From: Caldilineaceae bacterium SB0661_bin_34
Lineage (GTDB): Bacteria; Chloroflexota; Anaerolineae; Caldilineales; Caldilineaceae
NCBI GenBank assembly: GCA_009841145.1
Contig: VXMJ01000101.1
Location: forward strand, 1-44,564
Direction of reading: 5' to 3'
DNA: 44,564 bases
Part shown: positions 1-7,554 of the stretch, in pieces
How positions within the stretch are numbered: position 1 is the first letter of the stretch
Layout: each line of letters begins with the position of its first letter
Made by a program: the position numbers and the translations under genes
Notes under the pieces: generated by a model
Told to the model about the DNA's origin: nothing
The model's input: the letters and a program-made list of their open reading frames with translations, nothing else
Databases searched by the model: none

Positions 1-613
1 TGTCCGTGGCCTGTCCCACGTTGCGGTCCAGGCCCAGCGCGCCGTCCGCGGCAGGTTGCCGCACCTGCTCCGCGGGCACCTCGTAGCAAACATACGCGTA
101 CCACTTGGGGTGCTGTTCCGTGCCTTCCATGCGCACACGCACGGTCAGCGGTTTACAGCCCGCGTACGGGTCGCTGCCCGCCAGCCGCAGCCAACCGACC
201 CTGGGCACATGCAGCCGGTCCCCGTCCATCCGGACGGCCTCGGGAATGGTGAATCCTGGCACGGTGCGGTGCCGGGCCTTGAACCGGGGCTTGCCTTCGT
301 TCTCCGAATCCGCAAAAAACCGCGTGTAGGCGTCGGCCAGGTACTTCAGGCTGTAGCGAACCACCCCGTATGGGTACTCCTTCAGCCAGGCGTGGTCCGG
401 GTCGTGGCGCAGTGCCGTGAACCGCAGGCCCAGGGTGAAGAAGGTCGGAACGGGCTTGGGGCCAATCCGGTACACCTGCCACAGGCGATAACGCCGCTCC
501 TGGTCGGCCAGCAGGTGGTTCCAGACGTAGCGGCAGGCCCCCGCGATGGCCGTCAGCAGGAGGCCGGTCGCGGCCTCGCCGGGGTACAGGCGCAGGCGGA
601 CCGTGCGGTGCAC
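1..613 (-). CDS. tnpB: TnpB-type RNA-guided endonuclease (IS200/IS605 group), 3' part beyond window edge
   Basis: Reading the minus strand from about 613 to 2 gives about 204 codons without a stop, so the gene runs off the left edge. The N-terminus reads HRTVRLRLYP, then ACRYVWNHLLADQ, then SLKYLADAYTRFFA, then KPRFKAR and DRLHVPRVGWLRL. This is the order of the N-terminal helical and wedge (beta-barrel) parts of ISDra2-type TnpB. The last visible residues, GLDRNVGQ, match the first RuvC strand, with the catalytic Asp at about residue 196. The Cys zinc finger, the remaining RuvC acids and any omega-RNA would lie outside. The start is uncertain: GTG at 613 is used here, and an in-frame GTG at 655 is possible. 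No tnpA is visible. Family assignment is firm; activity cannot be judged. Confidence 0.82.
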   Translation of the reverse strand, partial: MHRTVRLRLYPGEAATGLLLTAIAGACRYVWNHLLADQERRYRLWQVYRIGPKPVPTFFTLGLRFTALRHDPDHAWLKEYPYGVVRYSLKYLADAYTRFFADSENEGKPRFKARHRTVPGFTIPEAVRMDGDRLHVPRVGWLRLAGSDPYAGCKPLTVRVRMEGTEQHPKWYAYVCYEVPAEQVRQPAADGALGLDRNVGQATD

Positions 614-722
614 GGTCCCCGGGGCCTCTGTTGTCGGATGGCGGGTGTCGGGCACGGAACGGCTGCTTCCTGTCCGGTGGAGAGTCCGGATGTCCGCCGG
701 GCTCTCTTGTTTGCAGGACACG

Positions 723-734
723 ATTATAGCACAG
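723..734 (-). promoter_or_regulatory. Extended -10 promoter for tnpB
   Basis: The minus strand carries TGTGC followed by a perfect TATAAT (728 to 723). This is a TGn extended -10 element about 110 bp upstream of the tnpB start at 613. No convincing -35 hexamer sits 17 bp upstream, which is tolerated when the extended -10 is present. Inferred from sequence only. Confidence 0.5.
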
Positions 735-791
735 GTGTACAGGGTTGTGCCTGTCGCACCGACTGCGTAGTCAGGTATATAAGCCTCTTGA

Positions 792-1685
792 CTATCCCTT
801 GAGTCCGGTTAGCGTGATGCCCTCAATGAAATAGCGCTGGGCAAAGAAGAAAATCACAAGGACCGGCACTAGGGCAATGGTGGCTCCCACCATCAGCAGG
901 TTCCAGTAAATCGTGTACTGGCCCAGGAAGTAGGCCAGGCCCAGCGGCAGGGTCTTCATCTCGAGGGACGACACGATCAGGAGCGGCCACAGGAAGTTGT
1001 TCCAGCTCCACATGAAAACGAAGATGCCGAGAGTGGCCATGGCCGGCTTGGACAAGGGCAGCATGATATTCCAGTAGATGCGGAACCAGCTGCAGCCGTC
1101 GATTTTGGCGGCATCCTCCAATTCGAGCGGGATGGTCTTGAAGAACTGGCGCAGCAGGAAGGTGCCGTAGGGACTGAAAATCAGCGGGATGGTCAAGCCC
1201 CAATAGCTGTCGATCCAGCCGAACTCCTTGACCAGCACGAACAACGGGATCATGATCACCTGGAAGGGAATCATGAGGGTGGCCAGGTAGAGGACAAACA
1301 GCCGCTCGCGTCCGGGGAAGCGCAGCCGGGCAAAGGCAAAGGCGCCCAGCGAGCAGGTCGCCAGTTGCGCGACGGTCAGGACCAGCGAGACAAAGGCACT
1401 GTTGAGAAAAAAGAGATTGAACGGCAAGGCCTGCCAAGTGTCCAGGTAGTTGTTCCACGCCACGGGGGAGGGAATCCAAATGGGCGGGAACACGTAGGCC
1501 TGCCGGTCGTCCTTGAGCGAGGTCGAGAGCATCCACAGGAACGGAATGATCATCAACACGGAACCCAGCGACAAAGTCGCATAGGCGGTGACGTTCCGCC
1601 ACAGCAGGCGTCGGCGCCCGGAGTGCGCCTCGATCCGGGTGCGCGGCAGGCTGGTGGCCGGCGGCGCAATGGTGCCGCTACTCAT
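792..1685 (-). CDS. Carbohydrate ABC transporter permease, MalG/UgpE type
   Basis: The 297-residue protein has about six hydrophobic segments, beginning with SVLMIIPFLWMLSTS near residues 42-56. The cytoplasmic EAA loop that docks the ATPase reads ELEDAAKIDG followed by SWFRIYWNIMLPLSKPA. This is typical of the second inner-membrane subunit of CUT1 sugar importers. Its start overlaps the 3' end of the upstream permease gene by 8 bp, so the two are co-translated. No ATP-binding subunit lies nearby, so it presumably uses a shared MsmX/UgpC-like ATPase encoded elsewhere. The substrate cannot be read from the sequence; the neighbouring enolase-superfamily and epimerase genes hint at a sugar or sugar acid. 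Confidence 0.93.
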   Translation of the reverse strand: MSSGTIAPPATSLPRTRIEAHSGRRRLLWRNVTAYATLSLGSVLMIIPFLWMLSTSLKDDRQAYVFPPIWIPSPVAWNNYLDTWQALPFNLFFLNSAFVSLVLTVAQLATCSLGAFAFARLRFPGRERLFVLYLATLMIPFQVIMIPLFVLVKEFGWIDSYWGLTIPLIFSPYGTFLLRQFFKTIPLELEDAAKIDGCSWFRIYWNIMLPLSKPAMATLGIFVFMWSWNNFLWPLLIVSSLEMKTLPLGLAYFLGQYTIYWNLLMVGATIALVPVLVIFFFAQRYFIEGITLTGLKG

Positions 1686-2631
1686 AGAAGACCCAGCGCT
1701 CCTGCGTGCGCCACTGGATCAGGGTTACGCCCAGAATCAGGGCAAACAGCACCCAGGCCACGGCCGAGGCATAGCCCATCTTGTGCCATTCGAAGCCGTT
1801 CTCGTAGATGTAGTAAACGGTCGTGACCGTGGAGCGGACCGGACCGCCCTGGGTCATGATGTAGGCCTGTTCGAACACCTGGAACGATCCGATGATGGAC
1901 ATGATCAGGACGAAGAAGGTGGTGGGGGTCAGCAAGGGCAGGGTAATGGTCCAGAACTGTCGCTGGTTGGAGGCCCCGTCGATTTCGGCCGCTTCGTAGA
2001 GATGCCGCGGGATCCCCTGCAGGCCGGCCAGGAACAACACCATGTTGTAGCCCATGCCCTTCCACACGCTCATGAGGATGATGGCCGGCATGGCCCAGAC
2101 GGGACTCTGCAGCCAGTCGGGAGCGCGCAGCGGCAGGCGCAGGAAGGCGAAAGTTTCGTTGAGCATGTAGTTGAGAATGCCAGACGTGGGGTTGTACATC
2201 CAGCGCCACATCAGGGCCACCGCCACCATGGAGGAAACCACGGGGATGAAATATACGGTGCGAAAGAAGCGAATGCCCCTGATGCGTTGGTTCAGGGCCA
2301 ACGCCAGTGCCAACGACAGCACCAGTCCCAGCGGCACGCTGCCGAACAAGTAGTAGAACGTGGCCCGCAGGCTGCGCCAGAACTCGGCGTCACGGAACAA
2401 CTCCAGGTAGTTGCCCAGCCACACCACGTCTGGCGCACTGAGCAGGTTCCAGTCCAGCAGGGAGAAGCCCAGCGAGGCCAGCAGGGGACCGACCATGAAA
2501 ACCAGGAAGCCCACCACGTTGGGCAGCAGAAACAGGAAGGCGGCCCGGATTTCGCGCCGCCGCGCCGGGTTTCTGTATTCGGGACCAAGCCAGTTGGCCG
2601 GTGAGCGCCAGGCAGGAGCCGATGTTGCCAT
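1678..2631 (-). CDS. Carbohydrate ABC transporter permease, MalF/UgpA type
   Basis: The protein has about 317 residues from ATG 2631. An in-frame TTG at 2661 lies at the foot of a strong hairpin and is a poorer start. The N-terminus is a basic cytoplasmic stretch (RNPARRREIRAA) followed by the first membrane span FLFLLPNVVGFLVFMVG. Six spans are expected. The EAA loop reads HLYEAAEIDG followed by SNQRQFWTITLPLLTPT. It is the partner of the downstream MalG-type subunit, and with the lipoprotein encoded upstream it makes the import channel and receptor of a CUT1 system. The family is clear; the substrate is unknown. Confidence 0.92.
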   Translation of the reverse strand: MATSAPAWRSPANWLGPEYRNPARRREIRAAFLFLLPNVVGFLVFMVGPLLASLGFSLLDWNLLSAPDVVWLGNYLELFRDAEFWRSLRATFYYLFGSVPLGLVLSLALALALNQRIRGIRFFRTVYFIPVVSSMVAVALMWRWMYNPTSGILNYMLNETFAFLRLPLRAPDWLQSPVWAMPAIILMSVWKGMGYNMVLFLAGLQGIPRHLYEAAEIDGASNQRQFWTITLPLLTPTTFFVLIMSIIGSFQVFEQAYIMTQGGPVRSTVTTVYYIYENGFEWHKMGYASAVAWVLFALILGVTLIQWRTQERWVFYE

Positions 2632-2662
2632 GGGCGTCCCCAAGGACGGATTGGAAATCAAA

Positions 2663-2706
2663 GGGTTCCCGGTCCGGCCTGCATTTGGGGGCCGGACCGG
2701 GAACCC
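2663..2706 (-). terminator. 17-bp perfect hairpin between binding-protein and permease genes
   Basis: Two 17-base arms, 2663-2679 and 2690-2706, are exact inverted repeats around a 10-base loop. They fill the 80-bp gap between the binding-protein stop (2713) and the permease start (2631). No strong U-run follows on the minus strand. It therefore probably acts as a 3'-end stabiliser or partial terminator that keeps binding-protein mRNA in excess of permease mRNA, as seen in other sugar-uptake operons. The role is inferred. Confidence 0.6.
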
Positions 2707-2712
2707 GGGGGA

Positions 2713-4035
2713 TCAGGCGGTCTCAATCAGGATGGGATCAATCTCCTGGACGGCCTGCGGCAGGATGGCGGCCGCCGGCTCGTTGTTGATCATGATCTCG
2801 TCCATGTACTTGGCCAGCACGGCCGTGACCTGTGCAAAAGCCGGAATGAAGGTCGAGATGGAGTACTCCAGGACATCCAGGAAGTATTGCTGGTGCTCCG
2901 GATTCTCGTCGGTGATCAGAGCCTGCGCAATCGAGGCACGGCCCGGAATGCCCCGGCTGGGCTTGGCCACCATCTCTTCCAGGATCGGAGCACTGGTGTA
3001 GAACTTCACAAACTCCCAGGCCTCATCGGCATATTCCGTAGTGGAGCCGATGGCGAAGCTGCCACCCTGCACCGAGTTGCCGGGCTGTGTCTTCATGGGA
3101 AACAGGGCGACATCCCAGAGGAAGTTCTCGTTGTCGCGGGCTGGACCGACACGGGTGGCGATCGTCTGTACGCGTTCCGGATTCCCCCAGTGCATGGCCG
3201 CACGGCCCGATTCAAACAGGGGCACGTCGCCCTGTTGGGCAATCGTGGGCGAGACCTGGTGCACGTGCCGCAGATCGGACAGCCACTGGATGGTCTCGAT
3301 GGCTTCAGGGGTGTCGAGCAGGCACTTGAGGCCGTCCTCGGACACGAACCGAGCACCGTTGGTCGACAGGGGAATGTCGATGGTCCAGCTGGCCAGGTTG
3401 GGCATGAGCCAGCCCCACTGGTCGGTGTTGCCGTCGCCACTCGTGTCCTGGGTCAGCGCGATGCAGGTCTCCTGGAATTCGTCCCAGGTCCAGTCGCCGA
3501 TGGGCAACTCGACCCCGTTGTCCAGGAACATCGACTTGTTGTAGATCGGCAACACCGTAGACAGGTCGTAGGGGAAGGCATAAATTTCGTCCTGCCAGGT
3601 GTAGGCCAGCATGTTGGCGGGCCAGAAGTCGCCCACATCGACCTCCGGTTCAGCGTCGATGTAGCTCTGGAAGGAGAGCAGCGATCCCTGACGGATGTAC
3701 TGCTGCGAGAACATGGAGACCATACCCACGACATCGGGCAGGTTGTCCGCCACGGCCTCGGTCTGGAGCTTCGTCCAGTATTCGCCCCAAGGGGTGTTCT
3801 CCCATTTGATCTGGATATCGGGCCGCTCGTCCTTCCACTGCTCAATGCCCCAGTTCCAAGTGGGCATGTCGGCCAGGTCGCCCCAGAAGGTCAGACGCAG
3901 CTCGACGGTTTCGGGCATGGCTGCATCGCCTGCGTCTCCGGCGGGCGCAGGCGATGCACAGGCGGCCAACGCGGCAGCGGCCGACAAGCCGGCACTCAGC
4001 TTCAGGAAGTTGCGGCGGGATGTTGGATGAGACAT
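2713..4035 (-). CDS. Extracellular solute-binding lipoprotein, family 1 (sugar)
   Basis: This 440-residue protein opens with a twin-arginine signal (SRRNFLKLS) that ends in a lipobox, LAAC, with the lipidated Cys at residue 26. A short Ala/Asp-rich linker precedes a type-1 solute-binding fold (LRLTFWGD, then WKDERPDIQIKWENTPWGEYWTK in segments, then LPDVVGM). A DTSGDGNTDQWGW stretch near residues 190-205 resembles the Ca-binding-like loop common in these proteins. It captures substrate outside the membrane and delivers it to the two permeases encoded downstream. The Tat-plus-lipobox arrangement implies export of a folded protein followed by membrane anchoring. The ligand is not predictable; the Trp-rich sequence fits a carbohydrate. 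Confidence 0.93.
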   Translation of the reverse strand: MSHPTSRRNFLKLSAGLSAAAALAACASPAPAGDAGDAAMPETVELRLTFWGDLADMPTWNWGIEQWKDERPDIQIKWENTPWGEYWTKLQTEAVADNLPDVVGMVSMFSQQYIRQGSLLSFQSYIDAEPEVDVGDFWPANMLAYTWQDEIYAFPYDLSTVLPIYNKSMFLDNGVELPIGDWTWDEFQETCIALTQDTSGDGNTDQWGWLMPNLASWTIDIPLSTNGARFVSEDGLKCLLDTPEAIETIQWLSDLRHVHQVSPTIAQQGDVPLFESGRAAMHWGNPERVQTIATRVGPARDNENFLWDVALFPMKTQPGNSVQGGSFAIGSTTEYADEAWEFVKFYTSAPILEEMVAKPSRGIPGRASIAQALITDENPEHQQYFLDVLEYSISTFIPAFAQVTAVLAKYMDEIMINNEPAAAILPQAVQEIDPILIETA

Positions 4036-4100
4036 CTTGTCTTGTCCTTGACTGGCAGATTGGATAAAGAGACAACTCTTGACTTATGCGCAGGGACCCG

Positions 4101-4946
4101 TCAGATCGTGGTGCGCCTGGGTACAAACCCCAGTTCGTCGGCCACCCTCTGGATGCTGTACACCGCATCCCGCTCGTGGCCCGGCCGGTGGTAATGCGAC
4201 ATGTCGATGCGATCGGCGTCCGGCCCGTACCAAGCCTTGAGGAGGTCGGGCACGGGATCGGAGGTGCAGGCCGTGGCGGCCACGGCGTTCATCACCTGCA
4301 CGCCGGGCCGATACGGCCGTTCCACAGCCAGCGAAAAACACTCGACGGCATCACTGAGGTACATGCGCGAAAGCGCGCCAAAGGCCCACTCGCGCAGGGG
4401 ATCGGTGACCGAAAACAGTTCGGGCCTGGCATCGTCCGGCATGATCGACGCCAGACGGATATTGACGATGTCGAGATCGGGATTCTGTCGGCCGAAGTAC
4501 CGGGTCACCTCTTCCATCAGATACTTGGACAGACCGTAGCCGTCCCGGTCGAGGCAGGGATGTTCGTCCGACACCGGCAACTGCAGCGGTCGAAAGTGGA
4601 TGCTTTGCATCCCGACCAGGGCGATCGAACTGGCCAGCACGAACTTGCGGCAGCCGCGATCGACCAGGTAGCGAAGGAGACCGTGCGTGCCCTGGACATT
4701 GACCCGGATCCCATCCTCTTCGGAACAACCTCCGGTCACGGCAGCCAAGTGGACCAGCACGTCCACGTCGCAGCCGTCCAACCAGGCCAGGTCGTCGGAG
4801 TTCGCGAAATCACCGGTGAAGGCGGTCACGCCGTCAACCGGAGTCGCCTTGCGCGAGAGGCACAACACTTGGTGCCGAGGATGCAAGTGGGCAACCAAGG
4901 CACGCCCGATGAACCCGCTCGTACCCGTAATCAGGACTGTCGCCAT
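4101..4946 (-). CDS. NAD(P)-dependent epimerase/dehydratase (extended SDR)
   Basis: The protein has about 281 residues from ATG 4946; an in-frame ATG at 4964 adds six residues. The N-terminal Rossmann motif TGTSGFIG binds NAD(P). VLVHLAAV is the fourth-strand motif, LASS carries the catalytic Ser, and YGLSK is the YxxxK pair. At this length it resembles uronate/aldose dehydrogenase-like or UDP-sugar-epimerase-like SDRs. It is the first gene of the minus-strand unit, 65 bp ahead of the sugar-binding lipoprotein, and diverges from an enolase-superfamily gene. A role in processing the imported sugar is therefore likely but not shown. Confidence 0.85.
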   Translation of the reverse strand: MATVLITGTSGFIGRALVAHLHPRHQVLCLSRKATPVDGVTAFTGDFANSDDLAWLDGCDVDVLVHLAAVTGGCSEEDGIRVNVQGTHGLLRYLVDRGCRKFVLASSIALVGMQSIHFRPLQLPVSDEHPCLDRDGYGLSKYLMEEVTRYFGRQNPDLDIVNIRLASIMPDDARPELFSVTDPLREWAFGALSRMYLSDAVECFSLAVERPYRPGVQVMNAVAATACTSDPVPDLLKAWYGPDADRIDMSHYHRPGHERDAVYSIQRVADELGFVPRRTTI

Positions 4947-5214
4947 CCGGAACGGATCCAGCATGTGAATCTGAGGCAGAGACCGGATCGTAGCACACGA
5001 CCAATGTTACCGATCCGGCGACTTCGTCATCCCTCCCCACTGCGGCCGGAACGGATTCGGCATCGGTTTGGGACCGGGCATGGTTCTGGTAGGCTGACGC
5101 GGGACGCACGGCATGACCGTCCAAACCCGATCGAGGGTTCCTGCTGCGACATGAAACCATCGTCGGACCATCCCAATGCCCATGTCCCCTCCAAGTGGAA
5201 CTCCAGGCACTGCC

Positions 5215-6408
5215 ATGGACACCGTCGAACTCGTTGAGGCATTCCCCTTGCGCATTCCCCGGCCCACGCCCTATCTGGGAGGGTTGGAGCCCGGCGTTGA
5301 ACCGAACGCCAAGGGCCTGTTCATCCGTCCCGGCAACCGCACGGTCTACAGCGTGCACGACCACACCGTGCTGGTCAGGGTTACAACCCGGACTGGGCAG
5401 GTGGGCTGGGGCGAGTGTTTCGGCGTTGTGGCCCCGGAGATTGTGGCCACCATTGTGAAGGAGCTGGCCGAACCCATGGTGGTGGGCCGACATCCCCACC
5501 AGGTTGTCGAGGTGTTTGACGACCTGTACGACAGCCTCCGCGTGCGCGGCTACTTTGGCGGTTTCTGGCTTGATGCCCTGGCGGGTATTGATCAGGCCCT
5601 GTGGGACCTTAGGGGCAGACTGCTCAATCTGCCCGTGTGCCACTTATTGGGCGGCCGGCGTCGGAAGCGGCTGTCCGCCTACGTTTCGGGGCTGCCGGGA
5701 ATGGACCTGCAGGCCAGGGCTGCCGTCGCCAAGGACTGGATGGAACGGGGCTTCAGCGCAGTCAAGTTCGCCGGTGCCGTGGCACACGAGGGGGAACTGG
5801 CCGAGATCAGGGCGGTGCGGGAGGCGATTGGACCGAATCCGCAGATCCTGGCGGACTTCCACTGGCGCTACACCGGCAACGAAGCCGTAGCCATCATCCG
5901 CAGCATGGAGCCGCACGGGCTGGCCGTGGCGGAGGCACCGGTCAAGCCCGAGGATGTGACCGGCTTGGCCCATGTCGCGCGCAGTGTGCAAACCCCCGTT
6001 GCGGCCGGGGAGGAATTGCGCACAGTGCACGAATACCTGCCGCGCTTCGAGGCACGCGCCATGTCCATCATTCAGCCTGAAATGCTGCACACCGGCGTCA
6101 CCGGCTTTCATCGCATCTGTCAGTTGGCGGACGCGTTCCATTGCCAGGTGATGCCGCACGCAACCATAGGCATTGGCATTGGCCAGGCCGCCAGCCTGCA
6201 TGTCGCGGCCGCCATCTCCAACTTCGAGATGCACGAATTCCAGCACACCATCTTCCACCGCAATCTGCGGTTGGTGGACACGGACATGGACTGCCGCGAA
6301 GGCTACTTTCACCTGCCGGAAGGACCGGGTTTGGGGGTGACTCCCAAACCCGAGGCATTCAGATACATGGTTGAACCCTGGCCGCCGCCACAGGACGGCA
6401 CGATGTGA
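5215..6408 (+). CDS. Enolase-superfamily enzyme, mandelate racemase/muconate lactonizing group
   Basis: The protein has about 397 residues from ATG 5215 (MDTVELVEAF); an upstream in-frame ATG at 5176 would add 13 residues without conserved sequence. The capping domain ends near residue 130. The barrel shows KFAGA (Lys184) and the metal-ligand set Asp214 (LADFHW), Glu240 (VAEAP) and Glu266 (AGEE), then MPH with His315. This pattern fits acid-sugar dehydratases of the family, which abstract a proton alpha to a carboxylate. Divergence from the epimerase and sugar-import genes suggests catabolism of a sugar acid. The exact substrate is not assignable by reading. Confidence 0.9.
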   Translation: MDTVELVEAFPLRIPRPTPYLGGLEPGVEPNAKGLFIRPGNRTVYSVHDHTVLVRVTTRTGQVGWGECFGVVAPEIVATIVKELAEPMVVGRHPHQVVEVFDDLYDSLRVRGYFGGFWLDALAGIDQALWDLRGRLLNLPVCHLLGGRRRKRLSAYVSGLPGMDLQARAAVAKDWMERGFSAVKFAGAVAHEGELAEIRAVREAIGPNPQILADFHWRYTGNEAVAIIRSMEPHGLAVAEAPVKPEDVTGLAHVARSVQTPVAAGEELRTVHEYLPRFEARAMSIIQPEMLHTGVTGFHRICQLADAFHCQVMPHATIGIGIGQAASLHVAAAISNFEMHEFQHTIFHRNLRLVDTDMDCREGYFHLPEGPGLGVTPKPEAFRYMVEPWPPPQDGTM

Positions 6409-6591
6409 GGTCTTCAGGTCGGCAACATCAGTCGGTTGCCCGGTAACCAAATGGCAAGACCGCGCGTGCACCGTGGTTACAGCACGGGGCTCTGGATTTG
6501 GTTGGACCGCTGCAGAACGAGGAGAGGCGGCATCGCTTCATGCGACACACAAAGACGAGGGGCCTGAATCACTGAACGGAGACCTGCAACA

Positions 6592-7314
6592 TTAGGGCCT
6601 GTGGACATTAGCAAAGGGATTGCGCAGCCATTGGCGCGCCGCGGCGAACAGGACAAAGCCCAGATAGCTGGCCGCAGTCTTCTCATAACGCGTGGCAATG
6701 CGGTGGCCCTGCTTGAGCCAGCCGATGGACCGTTCCACGAGGTTGCGCTCCCGGTACAGCACCCGGTCGTAGGCGATCGGCTCCCGCCGGTTGCGCCGCC
6801 CCGGAATCACCGGTTCGGCTCCCTGGGCCACGATGTACCGTCGCAGCTCGTCGTCGTCGTAGCTCCGGTCCGCCAGCACGTAGTCGGGACGGACCCCCTC
6901 CAGCAGGCCCTCCGCCTGCGGTCGGTCATGGGCCTGCCCCGGCGTCAGGCGGTAGGCCAGCAGGCCGCCCTGGGCATCGACCAGGACATGCAACTTGGTG
7001 CCGAAGCCACCCCGGCTGCGTCCCTGGGCCTGCGCGTCCTGACCGCCCTGGTCACGTCGGGCACCGGCCGAGACCGGGTGGGAGCGCACATGGGTGGTGT
7101 CCAGGTGCACCCGGCATTCTTGCTTCCGTTCCTCGGCGCAGGCGGCCGCCAGCCGTTCCCAGACCCCGGCCAGGCACCAGCGCCGATAGCGGCGAAAGAG
7201 GCTGTTCCAGTGTCCAAAGCGGGGCGGCAGGTCGCGCCACGGGATCCCCGTGCGCAGGAGGTAGTGGACCCCGTGCAGGAAGCGGCGGAGATCCCGGTGC
7301 GACCCCACGCGCAC
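6592..7314 (-). CDS. IS5-family (IS427-like) transposase, N-terminus lost or frameshifted
   Basis: The reading frame of 240 residues from GTG 7314 carries GIPWRDLPPRFGHWNS and RRYRRW. The DDE triad is Asp in HLDTTHVRSH, Asp in LADRSYDDDELR and Glu in NLVERSIGWLKQ. An N-terminal stretch of about 30 residues usual in this group is absent. Upstream the same frame is closed by a TAA, and a start-like MARHALRTHEF (ATG 7384) lies in another frame and ends at a TAA. Either programmed frameshifting or decay is possible. The stop codon lies outside the left terminal repeat, in flanking DNA. The catalytic domain looks intact. Confidence 0.85.
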   Translation of the reverse strand: MRVGSHRDLRRFLHGVHYLLRTGIPWRDLPPRFGHWNSLFRRYRRWCLAGVWERLAAACAEERKQECRVHLDTTHVRSHPVSAGARRDQGGQDAQAQGRSRGGFGTKLHVLVDAQGGLLAYRLTPGQAHDRPQAEGLLEGVRPDYVLADRSYDDDELRRYIVAQGAEPVIPGRRNRREPIAYDRVLYRERNLVERSIGWLKQGHRIATRYEKTAASYLGFVLFAAARQWLRNPFANVHRP

Positions 7315-7473
7315 GGCCGGGTCTTGTTATCGCAGACGAAGAAGGACCTTAGAATTCGTGGGTGCGCAGTGCGTGACGGGCCATGGCAGAGGAGCTGTGA
7401 AGGGAAGGGCAACGTGGGCAAGATGATAGTCTCACGACCAACGACCTCATTCATGCCTTATGTCCACACGCCC
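6595..7473. mobile_element. IS5-family insertion sequence, 879 bp, with terminal inverted repeats
   Basis: The left end reads GGGCCTGTGGACATTAG (6595-6611). The right end, reverse-complemented from 7473, reads GGGCGTGTGGACATAAG (7457-7473). The two match at 15 of 17 positions. TA dinucleotides flank both ends (6593-6594 and 7474-7475), consistent with the TA target duplication of IS427-like elements. The element lies between the enolase-superfamily gene and the ankyrin lipoprotein and breaks no recognisable gene. It contains a single transposase frame on the minus strand. Confidence 0.85.
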
Positions 7474-7554
7474 TAAGAACTTGAGGTCCCGAATTTACAG
7501 GCTTCAACAATCCCGCGGCTTCGTGTCGCACTCCAAGGACCGGAAAACTGACAC

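Noticed and set aside
56-802. 248-residue open frame on the plus strand
   Set aside because: It is antisense to the tnpB coding frame and has no family features; the minus strand shows clear TnpB motifs.
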